A stretch of DNA of 64,000 nucleotides, from the NCBI GenBank assembly GCA_934045075.1, contig OW203744.1, forward strand, positions 4,117,501 through 4,181,500, written 5' to 3'. A program made the translations under genes and the position numbers. The notes beneath the pieces were generated by a model, which had not been told where the DNA came from, did not search any database, and was given only the letters and a program-made list of their open reading frames with translations. This document shows, piece after piece, positions 30,082 through 40,600 of this stretch (the stretch's first letter is position 1; every line of letters starts with the position of its first letter). This DNA is from Yponomeuta sedellus. Lineage: Eukaryota; Arthropoda; Insecta; Lepidoptera; Yponomeutidae.

Positions 30082-30474
30082 TAAAGGCCTGCGCAGACGA
30101 GGGACTTTTGTCCCCAAGGGACAAAAGTTCCTGATTCGTAAAAACTGTCCTCCGAGTACTTCTCGCTGACTCAACGCCTACGGTGTGCGGTCATTTGTTC
30201 CCCGTATATTGAGTGAAGCGTACGCTATGGAAGCAAATATTCTGAGATTACATTGTGTTGTAATTTACATGAAGTTGAAAAAGAAAAGGCGTTTTAAAAT
30301 AAAACACCGAGCTTTTGTCCAGTCCGGTCTTTTGATGTCCTCGGTAACTTGAGGGACTTTTTGTACGGGGTACTTTTAGTAGTCCTTCGTGTGCGTTATT
30401 CGATACTATTTATAAGAGATATCGACGGACAAAAAAGTACCCCGGGGATAGTCCCTCATCTGCGCAGGCCTTTA
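30082..30474. mobile_element. MITE J with 24-bp terminal inverted repeats
   Basis: TAAAGGCCTGCGCAGACGAG at the left and its inverted counterpart CATCTGCGCAGGCCTTTA at the right share 23 of 24 bp. No transposase is present. A TSD is not convincing. A right-half copy is at 17539-17693. Confidence 0.8.
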
Positions 30475-31080
30475 CAGTCCAATTTTCAGTAACGGCAGTG
30501 TAAATATGGGTGTTTACTTTCTGCATAAAAAGCTGATAAATACGTCCTCTGCAAACCTCCCCAGACCTCTGCAGACCTCTGCAAACACGAACTGCAGATA
30601 TCATTGAAAATCGTAAAAGTGCATCGAATTTTATCGAGAAAGGATGACAAATGAAAATAATTTATTTGCATAGTTAAGTTACATGAGTGCGTCCTGGCTC
30701 CCAAACTAGGATAGCCTGTGCTATGGGTAGCCAGGCACTCTCGATTCAGGTCATAAAATACGTTATAATTTTCTTTTTGTTAGCGGGTAAGATGTAATTT
30801 TATGTAAGATAAGTGGTTCGCAATGATATGCTGGCTAAAGCCGCCTCGCTGATCGCCCGCCTCTCTGGGCCCTCGAACTGTATTGGCTCGGTTTGGGAGC
30901 TCGGGTCACCAGAGGGGTCCGCTCCGAGAAAGTACTAAATGAAAAGATTATGGAGAGCGCTAATGATTGCAATGAGAAAAAATATCATTACAAAAAAAAA
31001 TATGCTTTATATATTTCTATAGACTCACACCGAACGACGTGCTCACTGAGCCGTACATCCGGCGGAACCTGGGCAACAAG
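30475..31080. other. No gene recognised
   Basis: Unassigned. A short run of CAGACCTCTGCAAACC-type repeats lies at 30545-30592. Confidence 0.5.
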
Positions 31081-31208
31081 CGATATCAACTCTTGTTTGT
31101 CCCCACTGCTGGGGCACGGGTCTCTTTCTGCATCACGGGAAGGTTAGGCCATACTCCACTACGAGGGTCTAGTCCAGGTTGGTGGAGGATTGTAAGACAG
31201 TGGCATAC
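31081..31208 (-). mobile_element. 5S-SINE, truncated
   Basis: Antisense 3' third, from GATATCAACTCTTG to GACAGTGGC. Confidence 0.83.
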
Positions 31209-31295
31209 TGTGACAGTTCGAATTACATAGCGATTAATCCACAGATCAACAAGATTAAAACTTACGCAATTTACATCGAATTGTCATAATAAACT

Positions 31296-31501
31296 ATGTG
31301 TAGGGAAGAGCGGGTGATCGTGCTCTTCCACTATGAAGTAAAATTTCCCACCAGGCAAATAGTATGCCTGGGGACGGCCGGTCCAGCTATTGTTAGTCGG
31401 ACGTTATATGGTATTTATTACATTGAAACACTTTGATTGCGCGATGCAGGAATGTTGGAGTCTGTAGTGCGCGCGCAGACTTAACATGTGCTCGCCACAT
31501 A
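31296..31501 (+). repeat. Dispersed ~200-bp repeat P, copy 1
   Basis: AGGGAAGAGCGGGTGATCGT, GGGACGGCCGGTCCAGCTAT and GCGCGATGCAGGAATGTTGG match 54412-54615 in inverse orientation. There is no ORF. No TIRs or poly-A are seen. Confidence 0.8.
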
Positions 31502-31554
31502 TGAATAGTGGTTGCATGAGACGAGGCACTGGTCCCAAATTAGGATACATGTTC

Positions 31555-31677
31555 ATTATCCACCCTTGTATGTCGCCACTGCTGGGGCACGGGTCTCTTC
31601 CTGCATCGCAGGAAGATTAGTCCATACACTTGGCCCCCGTGGCCATACATCCACCACGGGGGCCAAGTCCGGGTTGG
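31555..31677 (-). mobile_element. 5S-SINE, truncated, with internal snap-back hairpin
   Basis: Antisense 3' third. ACTTGGCCCCCGTGG (31628-31642) is the exact inverted copy of CCACGGGGGCCAAGT (31654-31668), an inverted duplication absent from all other copies. Confidence 0.82.
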
Positions 31678-31926
31678 ATACATGTACCTACTATGGTGGA
31701 AAGGCAAAGACATCACAAACATGGAAATACACCCAGAGTGAGGCTATTACAGCGGTTTCGAGTGGGAATAAAGCCAAGCCGGCTCTATAATCGCTGCAGA
31801 TTTTTTATTTTACTTATTTATCAGAAACCCACCGCGATACAATTACAATACACAATAGGTAAGTTTAATAATTTGTACATGTAGCCAATGATGGTTTTAC
31901 TATGTATTTATTCCTTATATATTTAA

Positions 31927-32163
31927 CTGTCTGGTGTCGGCCTAGAGAATAGCACCAACCCAATTCTTCCCGCGGTTGTCGTAAAAGGCGACTAAGGGAC
32001 ACAAACCCGGAGGTGGGCAGCAGCGCCCCCTGCAGTACAATTCCACTGAATCCCCAATCCCCAACCCGCATGCCCAGCGTGAGGATTATGGGCCCCCTAT
32101 GATAGCACAACGTGGCGCTCTTTAGGGGAGGGATATGTCCAGCAGTGGACTAGTATAGCCTGA
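31927..32163 (+). mobile_element. Family D retroposon
   Basis: From CTGTCTGGTGTCGGCCTAG to CTAGTATAGCCTGATGACGA. Its tail changes from GAAGAAG to GATGACGAC, as seen antisense at 9411 and 21570, so at least two tail subtypes exist. Confidence 0.8.
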
Positions 32164-32181
32164 TGACGACCTGATCTTGCG

Positions 32182-32390
32182 TACAGTCTGTTAGCTTTTA
32201 GAATATACCTTGAGCTGTAGAGTAGGCTTCAGTTTTCGTCGAACGCATACGAGTGTAATACTTACTACTTCCTGCTCGGTATAAAACTTTTCTTCACTAT
32301 TTTAAAAAGTTATGTATATTTCTATTACACAAATAAATCCGATTCTATCCTATAGTAACCGAGGTTTATCCTAAAAGCCAACAGACTGTA
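32182..32390. mobile_element. MITE R, TA-flanked, TIR CAGTCTGTTAG
   Basis: TACAGTCTGTTAGCTTTTAG at the left is mirrored by CTAAAAGCCAACAGACTGTA at the right, with TA at both outer ends as in Tc1/mariner-type insertions. There is no ORF. An inverted copy is at 46131-46358. Confidence 0.82.
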
Positions 32391-33459
32391 CAATGTTCCA
32401 ATGTTCGATAATCCGCTTTCATCGATTTTGAACTGGCTATTTGAAGACCGATTCGTTGCTAATTAACTGGATTAAAACACGATCATTCAGTATACATTAG
32501 GTATACGTAACTTTGCTTTTATTACGTCTCTAGTCCACGGACTACACAATGTTTTACAAACTAGGGATGTGATAGAGGCGGGTTTACCTTTGCGAAATTT
32601 GCACAGTCGCGGAGGTATATCGTGCATTTTCCGATTGTTGCGGATTTTTTAAATTGAATTTGTTGGAACGGTATCGGAATCCCTAGCGGAGGTAGAAGAG
32701 ATATTGTATGTTAAGAGCAGAAAAACTAATAAAATAACATTACGGACTGCAAACTTTATTCAGGCTCCTTGTACCGGTGCAAACCTCTTTACACCATTTT
32801 TTTTATATTTTTATAGTTTTAAAGTAAAGCAAAAATAAAAATATGTGTATTGCTCATTACTTAAATTTAGGTTTTAAAAACCTTTAAAAAATTTAGGTAC
32901 ATTACGTATCGTGGTACCAGTTCTTCATAAATTTTTAATTCTGTCTATCATTTTCAAAATTTAAAAATACGTCACCCATTTTTGAGATTTCCTTAATTTT
33001 TTGGCATAACTGCATCACATTTCGACTAGACTATAACAACAAATTGTCTTTTACCTGTTTATCCTGTTTTTTCCAGTTTTTCTGTTTATATTAGAAATAA
33101 AACAAATAAAACACATTATAATTAAAACACACAGTCGTTCCAGTTTTATTATTTTATAAAACGCTTTACAGCATCGCATCCTTACGTTCAGTTCAAATTC
33201 AGATACATTAGTCATATTTTAAATAAACTAACAACACTAATCAAAAACTCGAATAAGTGAATAAGTTAAATGAAACGAGAACACACAATACATGTGACAT
33301 AAACCAAAAAAGTGAAACAAATAGTAATCGACAGAAAGCACGGGAAGAAAAGGATTCCCCGCGCGCCAAGTATAAACTTCAACCTCCTATTCAAATTTAT
33401 CGGAACCGAATTCGAATCGAAAGTGTCATCAATGACATCAATAGATTGTTCGATTACAA
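32391..33459. other. No gene or clear repeat
   Basis: AT-rich and unassigned. A 95-codon plus-strand frame from 33257 runs into the next SINE and is not convincing. Confidence 0.45.
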
Positions 33460-33821
33460 GCGCTCTGACCTAGTCGAACCGAGTGATTGGAACCAATCAC
33501 TTGAGCTAAGCAACAATAGGCGCGGTCAGGTACAGCATTGGTGACCGTCCCGTGACTACCGCTAGAGACATTTTTTCCGAGCGCTTTCGTGCTTTGTAAG
33601 GCACGTTAAGCCGTTGGTGCCGGCTGTCATGTAATGGCAGTCGTTAGGCCATGTCGGAGGCCTTATGGGCCCTTGATAACTTCTGACAGTAAGGCCTGCC
33701 ACTGTCTTACAACCTTCTACCAACCCGTAGTTGGCCCCCGTGGTGGAGTATGGCCTAACCTTTCTGCGATGCAGGAAGAGACCCGTATCCCTGCAGTGGT
33801 GATATGCAAGGGTTGCTATCG
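33460..33821 (+). mobile_element. 5S-SINE, full length
   Basis: Starts GCGCTCTGACCTAG and ends GTTGCTATCG. ATTGTTC occurs on both flanks, shortly before the 5' end and directly after the 3' end, probably the remains of a TSD. Confidence 0.87.
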
Positions 33822-34154
33822 ATTGTTCCGACCTTTTAGAATCGGAGTTGACGCTCTGTAACATCCCTATTAAAAACTTTGTTCGAAAGTACATAACTTA
33901 CAAACTCAGAATTTATCTCGACCAAAACAAACGGTAGGTGGGTGTTATATGAACAAAACAAAACTAATTTAATCTCCGTTATCGTAACGAGACAAGTAAG
34001 GCAGTGAGTTTAGTTACAAGTTAAATTAAAGTAGGCTAATAGATGTCTGAGATAAGAATATGAATTTCTTTGTTGTACACGAGGAATAAAAAAATATAAA
34101 ACTTTATACATAAGGCACGATATACGTACAGCCTGACTTTTTAGTCACAATGGA
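33822..34154. other. No gene or repeat recognised
   Basis: Unassigned AT-rich sequence. Confidence 0.45.
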
Positions 34155-34320
34155 ATCGAGTGAGACAGAGTGGGATAGAGTAGAATAGAGTCGGATGAAT
34201 TTAGATGGTCTAGGATAGATTAGCATAGAGTAGGATAGAGTGGCGTAGACTAGGATAGAGTGGAATATATTTGGATAGACTGGCAAGACCAGGATAAAGT
34301 GCGAGATGTTTTGATAGAAT
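34155..34320 (+). repeat. Degenerate minisatellite, GGATAGAGT-type unit
   Basis: About fifteen imperfect 9-11 bp units (GGGATAGAGT, AGAATAGAGT, AGGATAGAGT and similar) run head to tail. Confidence 0.85.
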
Positions 34321-34344
34321 AGCATAGTGCATACTCTCCACGAA

Positions 34345-34863
34345 GCGCTCGTGGCCTAGGCGAACCGAGTGATTGGAATCAATCACTTGAGTTAAGCAAC
34401 AACAGAAGCGGTCAGGGGCAGGATAGGTGACCGTCCCGTGACTACCGCTAGTGGCATTTTTCCGAGCGCTTCCGTGCTTCGCAAGGCTCGTATTCAAATT
34501 CAATTCAAATTCAAATAATTTTATTTCAACGTAAAGAATTTACATTCTATTTGCTGAATGTCAATGTACAATGTAAAGTGTAAGCCGCCGCCTTCGGGCC
34601 GTATTGTAGTGGAGAAAAAGGCAGCGGAAAAAAAAACTCCACGATTGTATAGCCGTTGGTGCCGGCTGTTATGTAATGGCAGTCGTTAAGCCATGTCAAA
34701 GGCCTTATGGGCGGCTTGATAACTTCTGACAGTAAGGCCCGCCACTGTCTTCAATCCTCTACCAACCCGGAGTTGGCCGACGTGGTGGAGTATGGCTTAA
34801 CCTTGCTGCGATGCAGGGAGAGACCCATGCCCCATCAGTGGGGACATACAAGTGTAGATAACG
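34345..34863 (+). mobile_element. 5S-SINE, full length but interrupted
   Basis: SINE sequence runs to GCTTCGCAAGGCTCG at 34490 and resumes at AGCCGTTGGTGCC at 34651, ending GTGTAGATAACG. About 160 bp of a different repeat lies between. Confidence 0.87.
34491..34650 (-). mobile_element. LINE-tail-like repeat F, nested in 5S-SINE
   Basis: On the minus strand: GGCCCGAAGGCGGCGGCTTA, CATTGACATTCAGCAAATAG and AATTCTTTACGTTGAAATAA, then a (TTTGAA)n tail. The same sequence is inserted into a family E SINE at 55386-55488. Confidence 0.8.
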
Positions 34864-34966
34864 ATTATGTAATACTTCCACTTTGGTCAGAGCGGAGTTA
34901 TTCCTGTTCTCCACTAGGCCCGAAGGCATACATTTACATTGTTTATTGACATTTATAAAACAGAAT

Positions 34967-34968
34967 AT

Positions 34969-35058
<90 letters not shown>
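34967..35058. repeat. TA dinucleotide microsatellite
   Basis: About 45 TA units with one TTTA interruption near 34985. Confidence 0.98.
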
Positions 35059-35065
<7 letters not shown>

Positions 35066-35726
35066 AAAATAAATTTCATATGTAGAAATATTTCTTACAT
35101 TTAGGTTTTTAATGTATGTGCTATTAAATACGTTGGCCCATCGCGAAGAGTGAATGGCGTGCTGGCGTATTGACGCAGATAGTAGGTATTGAATGAAGGC
35201 TCTGATAACTATAGATTACAAAGGATGCCAAGAAATCTTGAATATTGAGGATAAGAAGCGATAACAGTTTATTTTATCACTATGTCTGATAAGATGCTAT
35301 TTGCACACAGAGCTAGCAATGACACGCTCGTAACAATACACAACAGTGCAAAAATAAATCCTCATGATTTTATTGCTTTTTCGAGAAGAGAACAGAACAG
35401 AAATACGGGACACGTATTTTTTCTTTGGTCGTATTTCTTTGGAAATAATAGTTATTGTTAAGATTTAAAGTATTTTTTTAGAACCGGAAGTGACGTAGGC
35501 TAGAAGGGAACACAAAACAAAGAGTATATAACCACTAACACAAAACATAATGTTTGCCTTTATAATACTTTACTTTACATGAAAAAAAAACTTGTCATTG
35601 ACTTTCGATTTGATTCGACACACCACAGACTAAAAGTTGTTGACAACTGACATTTTACTTTTTTTTTGGCTGACAAAAAGGTACGGTTTGCACATTTAAT
35701 TACCCTTAATACAATTGATAAGTTTT
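35059..35726. other. No gene or repeat recognised
   Basis: Unassigned AT-rich sequence. Confidence 0.45.
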
Positions 35727-35866
35727 AAAAACCTATTTAGAGGCTAAAAATTCCACCCATGCCGGGATTCGAACCCGCGACCTCTGGCTATCCGTGCCAG
35801 CGCTCTTTCCAACTGAGCTAATGGGCGATTAACCGGCACCAGTGAAATTTCGAACCTCTTTACATA
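35727..35866 (-). mobile_element. Family B SINE
   Basis: Antisense copy from TTTTAAAAACCTATTTAGAG to CGAACCTCTTTACA. Box B is GGTCGCGGGTTCGAATCCC on the minus strand. Confidence 0.82.
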
Positions 35867-37034
35867 TAAAATTACTACATATCTTGTCTGTGCCATGTCG
35901 TGCAGAGTAATAACACTCCGTCACAGTCCCATAAACGATTTCAGACATACAAATAGATAACGAAAAGAAGGAGGTTACCAATATTATATTTGTGTGATTA
36001 GTCCAATATCGATTGAGACGACACACACGATACGTACATACTAACCAAGGAGAATTTAATATTATATTTTATTACATTCCTTGCTAATTAAACTAGAGAC
36101 GAAAAAAATATTCGCATCGTCGTAGTACCTTTTCAATTTCGCCGGTTAAAATGTGTGTCTTGTCTAAACAGTGATTATCAGAAGTGACAGTGTTTGTATT
36201 ATAAGACGTGATGTGTGATAAAAGTGTGCTCAAACATGGCTAAAAATAACTTTAGAGGTAATTATGTGACCTTTATATCCTGTCCACAGTGGGAGCCTTA
36301 GGGTGTCTCTACATTGGAGGAAAAATACAGATTTTTTTTTTGCACAATTCCTTTAACGTGTGCACGACAAGTTTTAGGAATTGCTTTTTACTTGGACTGG
36401 ACTGGACTTTAAAATTTTCTATTTTCGAAATATATTTTTTATTCTTTATTGGTACCGTTTTACGGTTTTTCGTGGTGTTGTTTGATGGATGTTAGATAGT
36501 GTTACTTTCCTGCCCAATAATAGAATATTTCCAATATTCCCGCGCATGGCGCAATGAATGAATAAATGAAGGAATGAAAATTCTTTATTGCACTAAAAAC
36601 AACTTTGTACAAAGGCGAGCTTAATACTAGATAGTATTTTCTCCCAATAATATTAATACTAATATTAATTATGTTAATACTGACATAATTAATATTAGCA
36701 TAATTTCAATTATTAATATTTACAGAGTTATTATTTAAATGTTTAATTCCCAAGACACTGAAATTAAAGTTAGTGTTTTGCAATAACTATTGTTCAATAA
36801 AAAAAATGATTATTAAAAATCTCTGAAAGCACTTTCTGAGATTTTTATTTTCGTTTATTTTTATTTTATTTACTAGGTACACAAAACAGATATTATCCAG
36901 TACGACATCAAAATAAAATTAATTAACTTGTAAGAACCAGACTAATTTCCAAAACATGTGTGTGTACACATGTTTTGGAGCATGGTTACAATAATACGAA
37001 ACTTAGACGAGTTACTTAAACTAGCATAATCATT
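35867..37034. other. Mostly unassigned; candidate first exon at 36236; LINE-like scrap at 36580-36650
   Basis: TTCTTTATTGCACTAAAAAC and GGCGAGCTTAATACTAGATA (36585-36645) recur near 46088 and 56330, so this is a dispersed tail. The rest is unassigned. Confidence 0.45.
36236..36257 (+). CDS. Speculative first coding exon (7 codons)
   Basis: A leader-like, non-repeated stretch (36140-36235) ends in CAAACATGG, a good insect start context. Seven codons (MAKNNFR) follow, then AGAG|GTAATT, a plausible splice donor. The exon ends in phase 1, the same phase as exon 1 of the ankyrin gene at 52469, so it could be an alternative first exon of that gene or belong to another gene. Nothing else supports it. 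Very short ATG-plus-donor combinations occur by chance. Confidence 0.2.
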
Positions 37035-37213
37035 TTTTAAAAACCTACTTAGAGGCTAAAAATTCCACCCATGCCGGGATTCGAACCCGCGACCTCTGGC
37101 TATCCGTGCGGGTTCGCGGGTTCGAATCCCAGCATGGGTGGAATTTTTAGCCTCTAAATAGGTTTTTAAAATTGTCCTTAGCACGGGTTAGTGCATTAAA
37201 AAGAAAATTAGTA
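37035..37213 (+). mobile_element. Family B SINE, foldback insertion with 13-bp TSD
   Basis: Perfect direct repeats TAGCATAATCATT lie at 37022-37034 and 37214-37226. The antisense arm starts AAAAACCTACTTAGAGGC. The turn is at about 37106 within the anticodon-arm/box B region. The sense arm ends with the terminal block CTTAGCACGGGTTAGTGCAT. Confidence 0.9.
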
Positions 37214-37289
37214 TAGCATAATCATTCTATGTATTATTTTACACCATTTGAACACAATATTTTTTATCTCTTGACTATGTCAAGATATA

Positions 37290-37406
37290 TGTAGTGTGAG
37301 GCGATGAATGAAAGAAGTGTTTACTCCATGAGCGAGCTTTTATTACTGCCTTATTACAAATGTGTTTTACTCTATGCATCTATACCTAGATGCGCACTAC
37401 ACTACA
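37290..37406 (-). repeat. 3' LTR (117 bp)
   Basis: Ends TGTAGTG and CACTACA are inverted. On the element strand it contains AATAAAAGC, a likely polyadenylation signal. It is unusually short for this group. It is identical to the other LTR except for one base. Confidence 0.93.
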
Positions 37407-37516
37407 CCTCGGGGGGTGAAAAGAAAAAAAAAAGGAAAAACATGTCCTTTTTTTTTTAGAAAAAAAAAAAATTTTTACATTTACTTGCTTATTTTAATTG
37501 AAATTCTTACATAATA
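37407..37516 (-). other. 3' untranslated region of LTR element, no normal polypurine tract
   Basis: In element direction the bases before the 3' LTR are pyrimidine-rich (CTTTTCACCCCCCGAGG). The long purine run is on the opposite strand. A conventional polypurine tract adjacent to the LTR is therefore not visible beyond GAGG. Confidence 0.6.
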
Positions 37517-37605
37517 TTATTCATAATAAGGTTTTGTTCTATTCTTATGAACTATTTCTATTTTATTATCTTTAACAATTTTAACATTAGGATCCAAATC
37601 TTCGA
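37517..37605 (-). pseudogene. Out-of-frame remnant of the pol C-terminus
   Basis: In a different frame from pol, the minus strand reads VIEDLDPNVKIVKDNKIEIV, then a basic stretch ending KPYYE and a stop at 37517-37519. This looks like the usual end of this pol family. An out-of-frame internal deletion removed the sequence between the integrase core and this tail, so the present pol stops early at 37606. Confidence 0.7.
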
Positions 37606-40600
37606 TTACAGTGTCTTAGCATAAACCATTGTTTTACAGTTTCGATCATAATTAATTTTTCTTAAGGTTTTACTCTTAATTAAATTTTTTCGAGCATCAT
37701 CATTTGCTTTTTGTATTTTATATCTTAATTCTAATACATAATCATCTGGATTATATATAGGTTCTACCTTATCAACTAAATTATTGGGTAAGTTACTCGA
37801 ACATGTTTTACCAAAAACAAGTTCGAATGGTTGATAGCTAGTTTCCGTATGGACTGTTGTGTTGAAAGCAAAGCACCAAAATGGTAACCAATGACTCCAA
37901 GTATCTGGATGTTCATCGCATTGAATGCGCAAAAAATTTCGCAAATTTTTATGTGTATTTTCTAATGCTCCTATTGACTGATGGTGGTACGCTGTTGAGT
38001 TGATTTTTTCAATGTTCAGAAGTTTACATACCTGTGTCATGATGTCTGACATAAATTCAGTTCCACGATCGGTTGCTATCGCCTTCGGTAAACCATATCT
38101 TAAAATAAAATTACTCACTAGTGCTTTCGCCACAGTCACCGTTTCCTTATTGGGTAAGGGGTATGCTTCCACATACTTACTTAGTTCGCATTGTAAGGTC
38201 AATACATATGTATTTCCTCCCTCATCTCTACATAGTGGACCTACAAGATCTAAATAAATTTTGTCGAAAGCTGATTCAGCTGTTGTAGTTATAACCATTG
38301 GCATTTTATTTTCTGGTGAATGTTTCATCACTTGACACTTCCTACATTTTTTCACATAGTTTCTTATATCATTCTCTAGACCTGGCCAGTAGTATCTAGA
38401 TTTGATATTATTTGACATTCTGCGCACACCTGCATGTCCAGCAGTTGGCAGTAAATGGTAATCATTTAGTATCATAGTCTTTTCATCCTTATTAGTTACT
38501 CTTCTTACATTTTTCAATATATGTATACGCGGACCGGTCCATGTTTTCCTATCTTTTATTTCCTTACAAATATCTTCGATAAATTTAGCGCTTTCATTAT
38601 TTTTCATAATACATATTTCCTCTATTTTTATTTCTTTACAAAACTCCCTTAACATATTCGCAAATACGACTCGCGTGAAATGCGACATATAGTTTAGGTT
38701 TATATAAATTGTCAGCTGACTTTGTATAAATGCAAAACATTCTTTTTCTTTTGTTATTTTATTTGTTTTTCTTAATTTATTTAATACTTTTCCTTCGATA
38801 AATTTCAATTCAACCGAATCACTTGGTTTTCTTAATATTTCCACGATCTTTGGTTGATCAGGCCTCAGATCTGTGGCTCTATTAGTAAACTTCGTGATTT
38901 GGTTACTAGATAGGCTTAAGTTGTCTTGTTGTTTCGTTTGAGCTCTTGTCATGACCATAATTTTTTGGTTTATATTTTTTAGTTCATCAGAAGTGATTGT
39001 CACCCTACTCAAAGCATCTGCTACTACATTTTCTCTACCTGGAATATAAACTATTTTGTAATCGTATTCTTCCAAATGTAATCTAAATTTGAGTAATCTG
39101 CTTGAAGGATCTTTCATTCCAAATAAGTACAATAAGGGTTTATGATCTTTCATAATAGTGAATGTCCTACCATATAAATATGGTCGGAAGTATTTTACGC
39201 TCCACACAATTGCCAGTAATTCTTTTTGGATTGTGGGGTAATTTAATTCAGCTTTATTTAGTGGTCTACTTGTGTATGCAATAGGTCGCATGTCCTTATT
39301 ACATAAAACTGCGCCTATGGCCAGTCCCGATGCGTCAGTTTGAAGTACAAATTCATTTTCGCTCGAAAAATCAGGATATTGCAAAATTGGTGGTGTCATC
39401 AATGCTTTCTGTAATATTTCGAATGCAAGGTCACACTCGTTTCCCCAATTAAAAGTGGCATTTTTCCTGCAAAGTTTGTTAAGTGGTATTGTAATTTCCG
39501 CAAATGATGGGATAAATTTCCTGTAATAATTACAAAACGCAACAAAACGTCGTACTTCATCAGAATTTGTTGGCTTTGGGTAATTTTGTAAAGTTTTAGT
39601 CTTTTCTGGGTCGGGTAGTACTCCTTCTGACGTAACTAAATGTCCTAAATATAGAAGCTCTTTCCTTAAAAATTCACATTTGTTGGGATTAATTTTTAAA
39701 TTTACTTTCCGTAATCTTTCAAAAACATCTATTAAATGTTTATTATGAATTTCTAAATTTCTGCCAAAAATTATAATATCATCCATGTAAACAAAGCATT
39801 TCTCGTATGTCAAACCAGACATTGCCACTGACATAATTCTTGAAAATGCACTTGGACTAATCTTAAGTCCCATAGGCAAACGCTTCATCTGATACTGTCC
39901 TGAACTAGTTGTAAAATCTGTTACTTTCCTACTTTCGGGATCTAAATTTGCTTGGTAGTAAGATTGTTGTAAATCTGAATGCGTGAAATAAGTAGCTCCT
40001 GAAAGTGAATCTAGAATTTCCGCAATATTTGGTAGTGGGAATTTATCGTTTTCAATAACCTTGTTAATTTTTCTGTAATCTATGACTAATCGCCATTTTT
40101 TCTCACTCTTTTCACTAGACTTTTTCGGTACCAAAAGCAATGGACTGTTCCAATCGCTATTTGTATTTTCTATGATGTCATCTCTTATCATTTGCTCGAT
40201 TTGTTTTTGTATCTCAGGCTTCTGGGACTCAGGCAGCCTGTACGGTTTTACATATACAGGGGGAACATTTTGTTGAACTTGAATTTTTTGACTTAAAATG
40301 TTGGTCGTTGTTAATTTATCTCCCTCGCAGTAAAATATATCGGAATATTTCGCACATATTTGTTCAATTATTTTTTGTTCTTCCAAATTGAGATAATTCA
40401 AATTCAAAATATTTAACACTTTCTTTACTCTATCTACGTCTGTGTTTGCTGTAGCAAAACTGCATATTTCGTAATCTTGTAATAATTCAAGATCGAGTTT
40501 AAACATTGGTAACTTGACAGCGCTATCTCCACTATTTAATATCCGTATGGGAATTCTACCATACTCAGGTTTTACTATAGCTCCGGCTAAAAATAAATTT

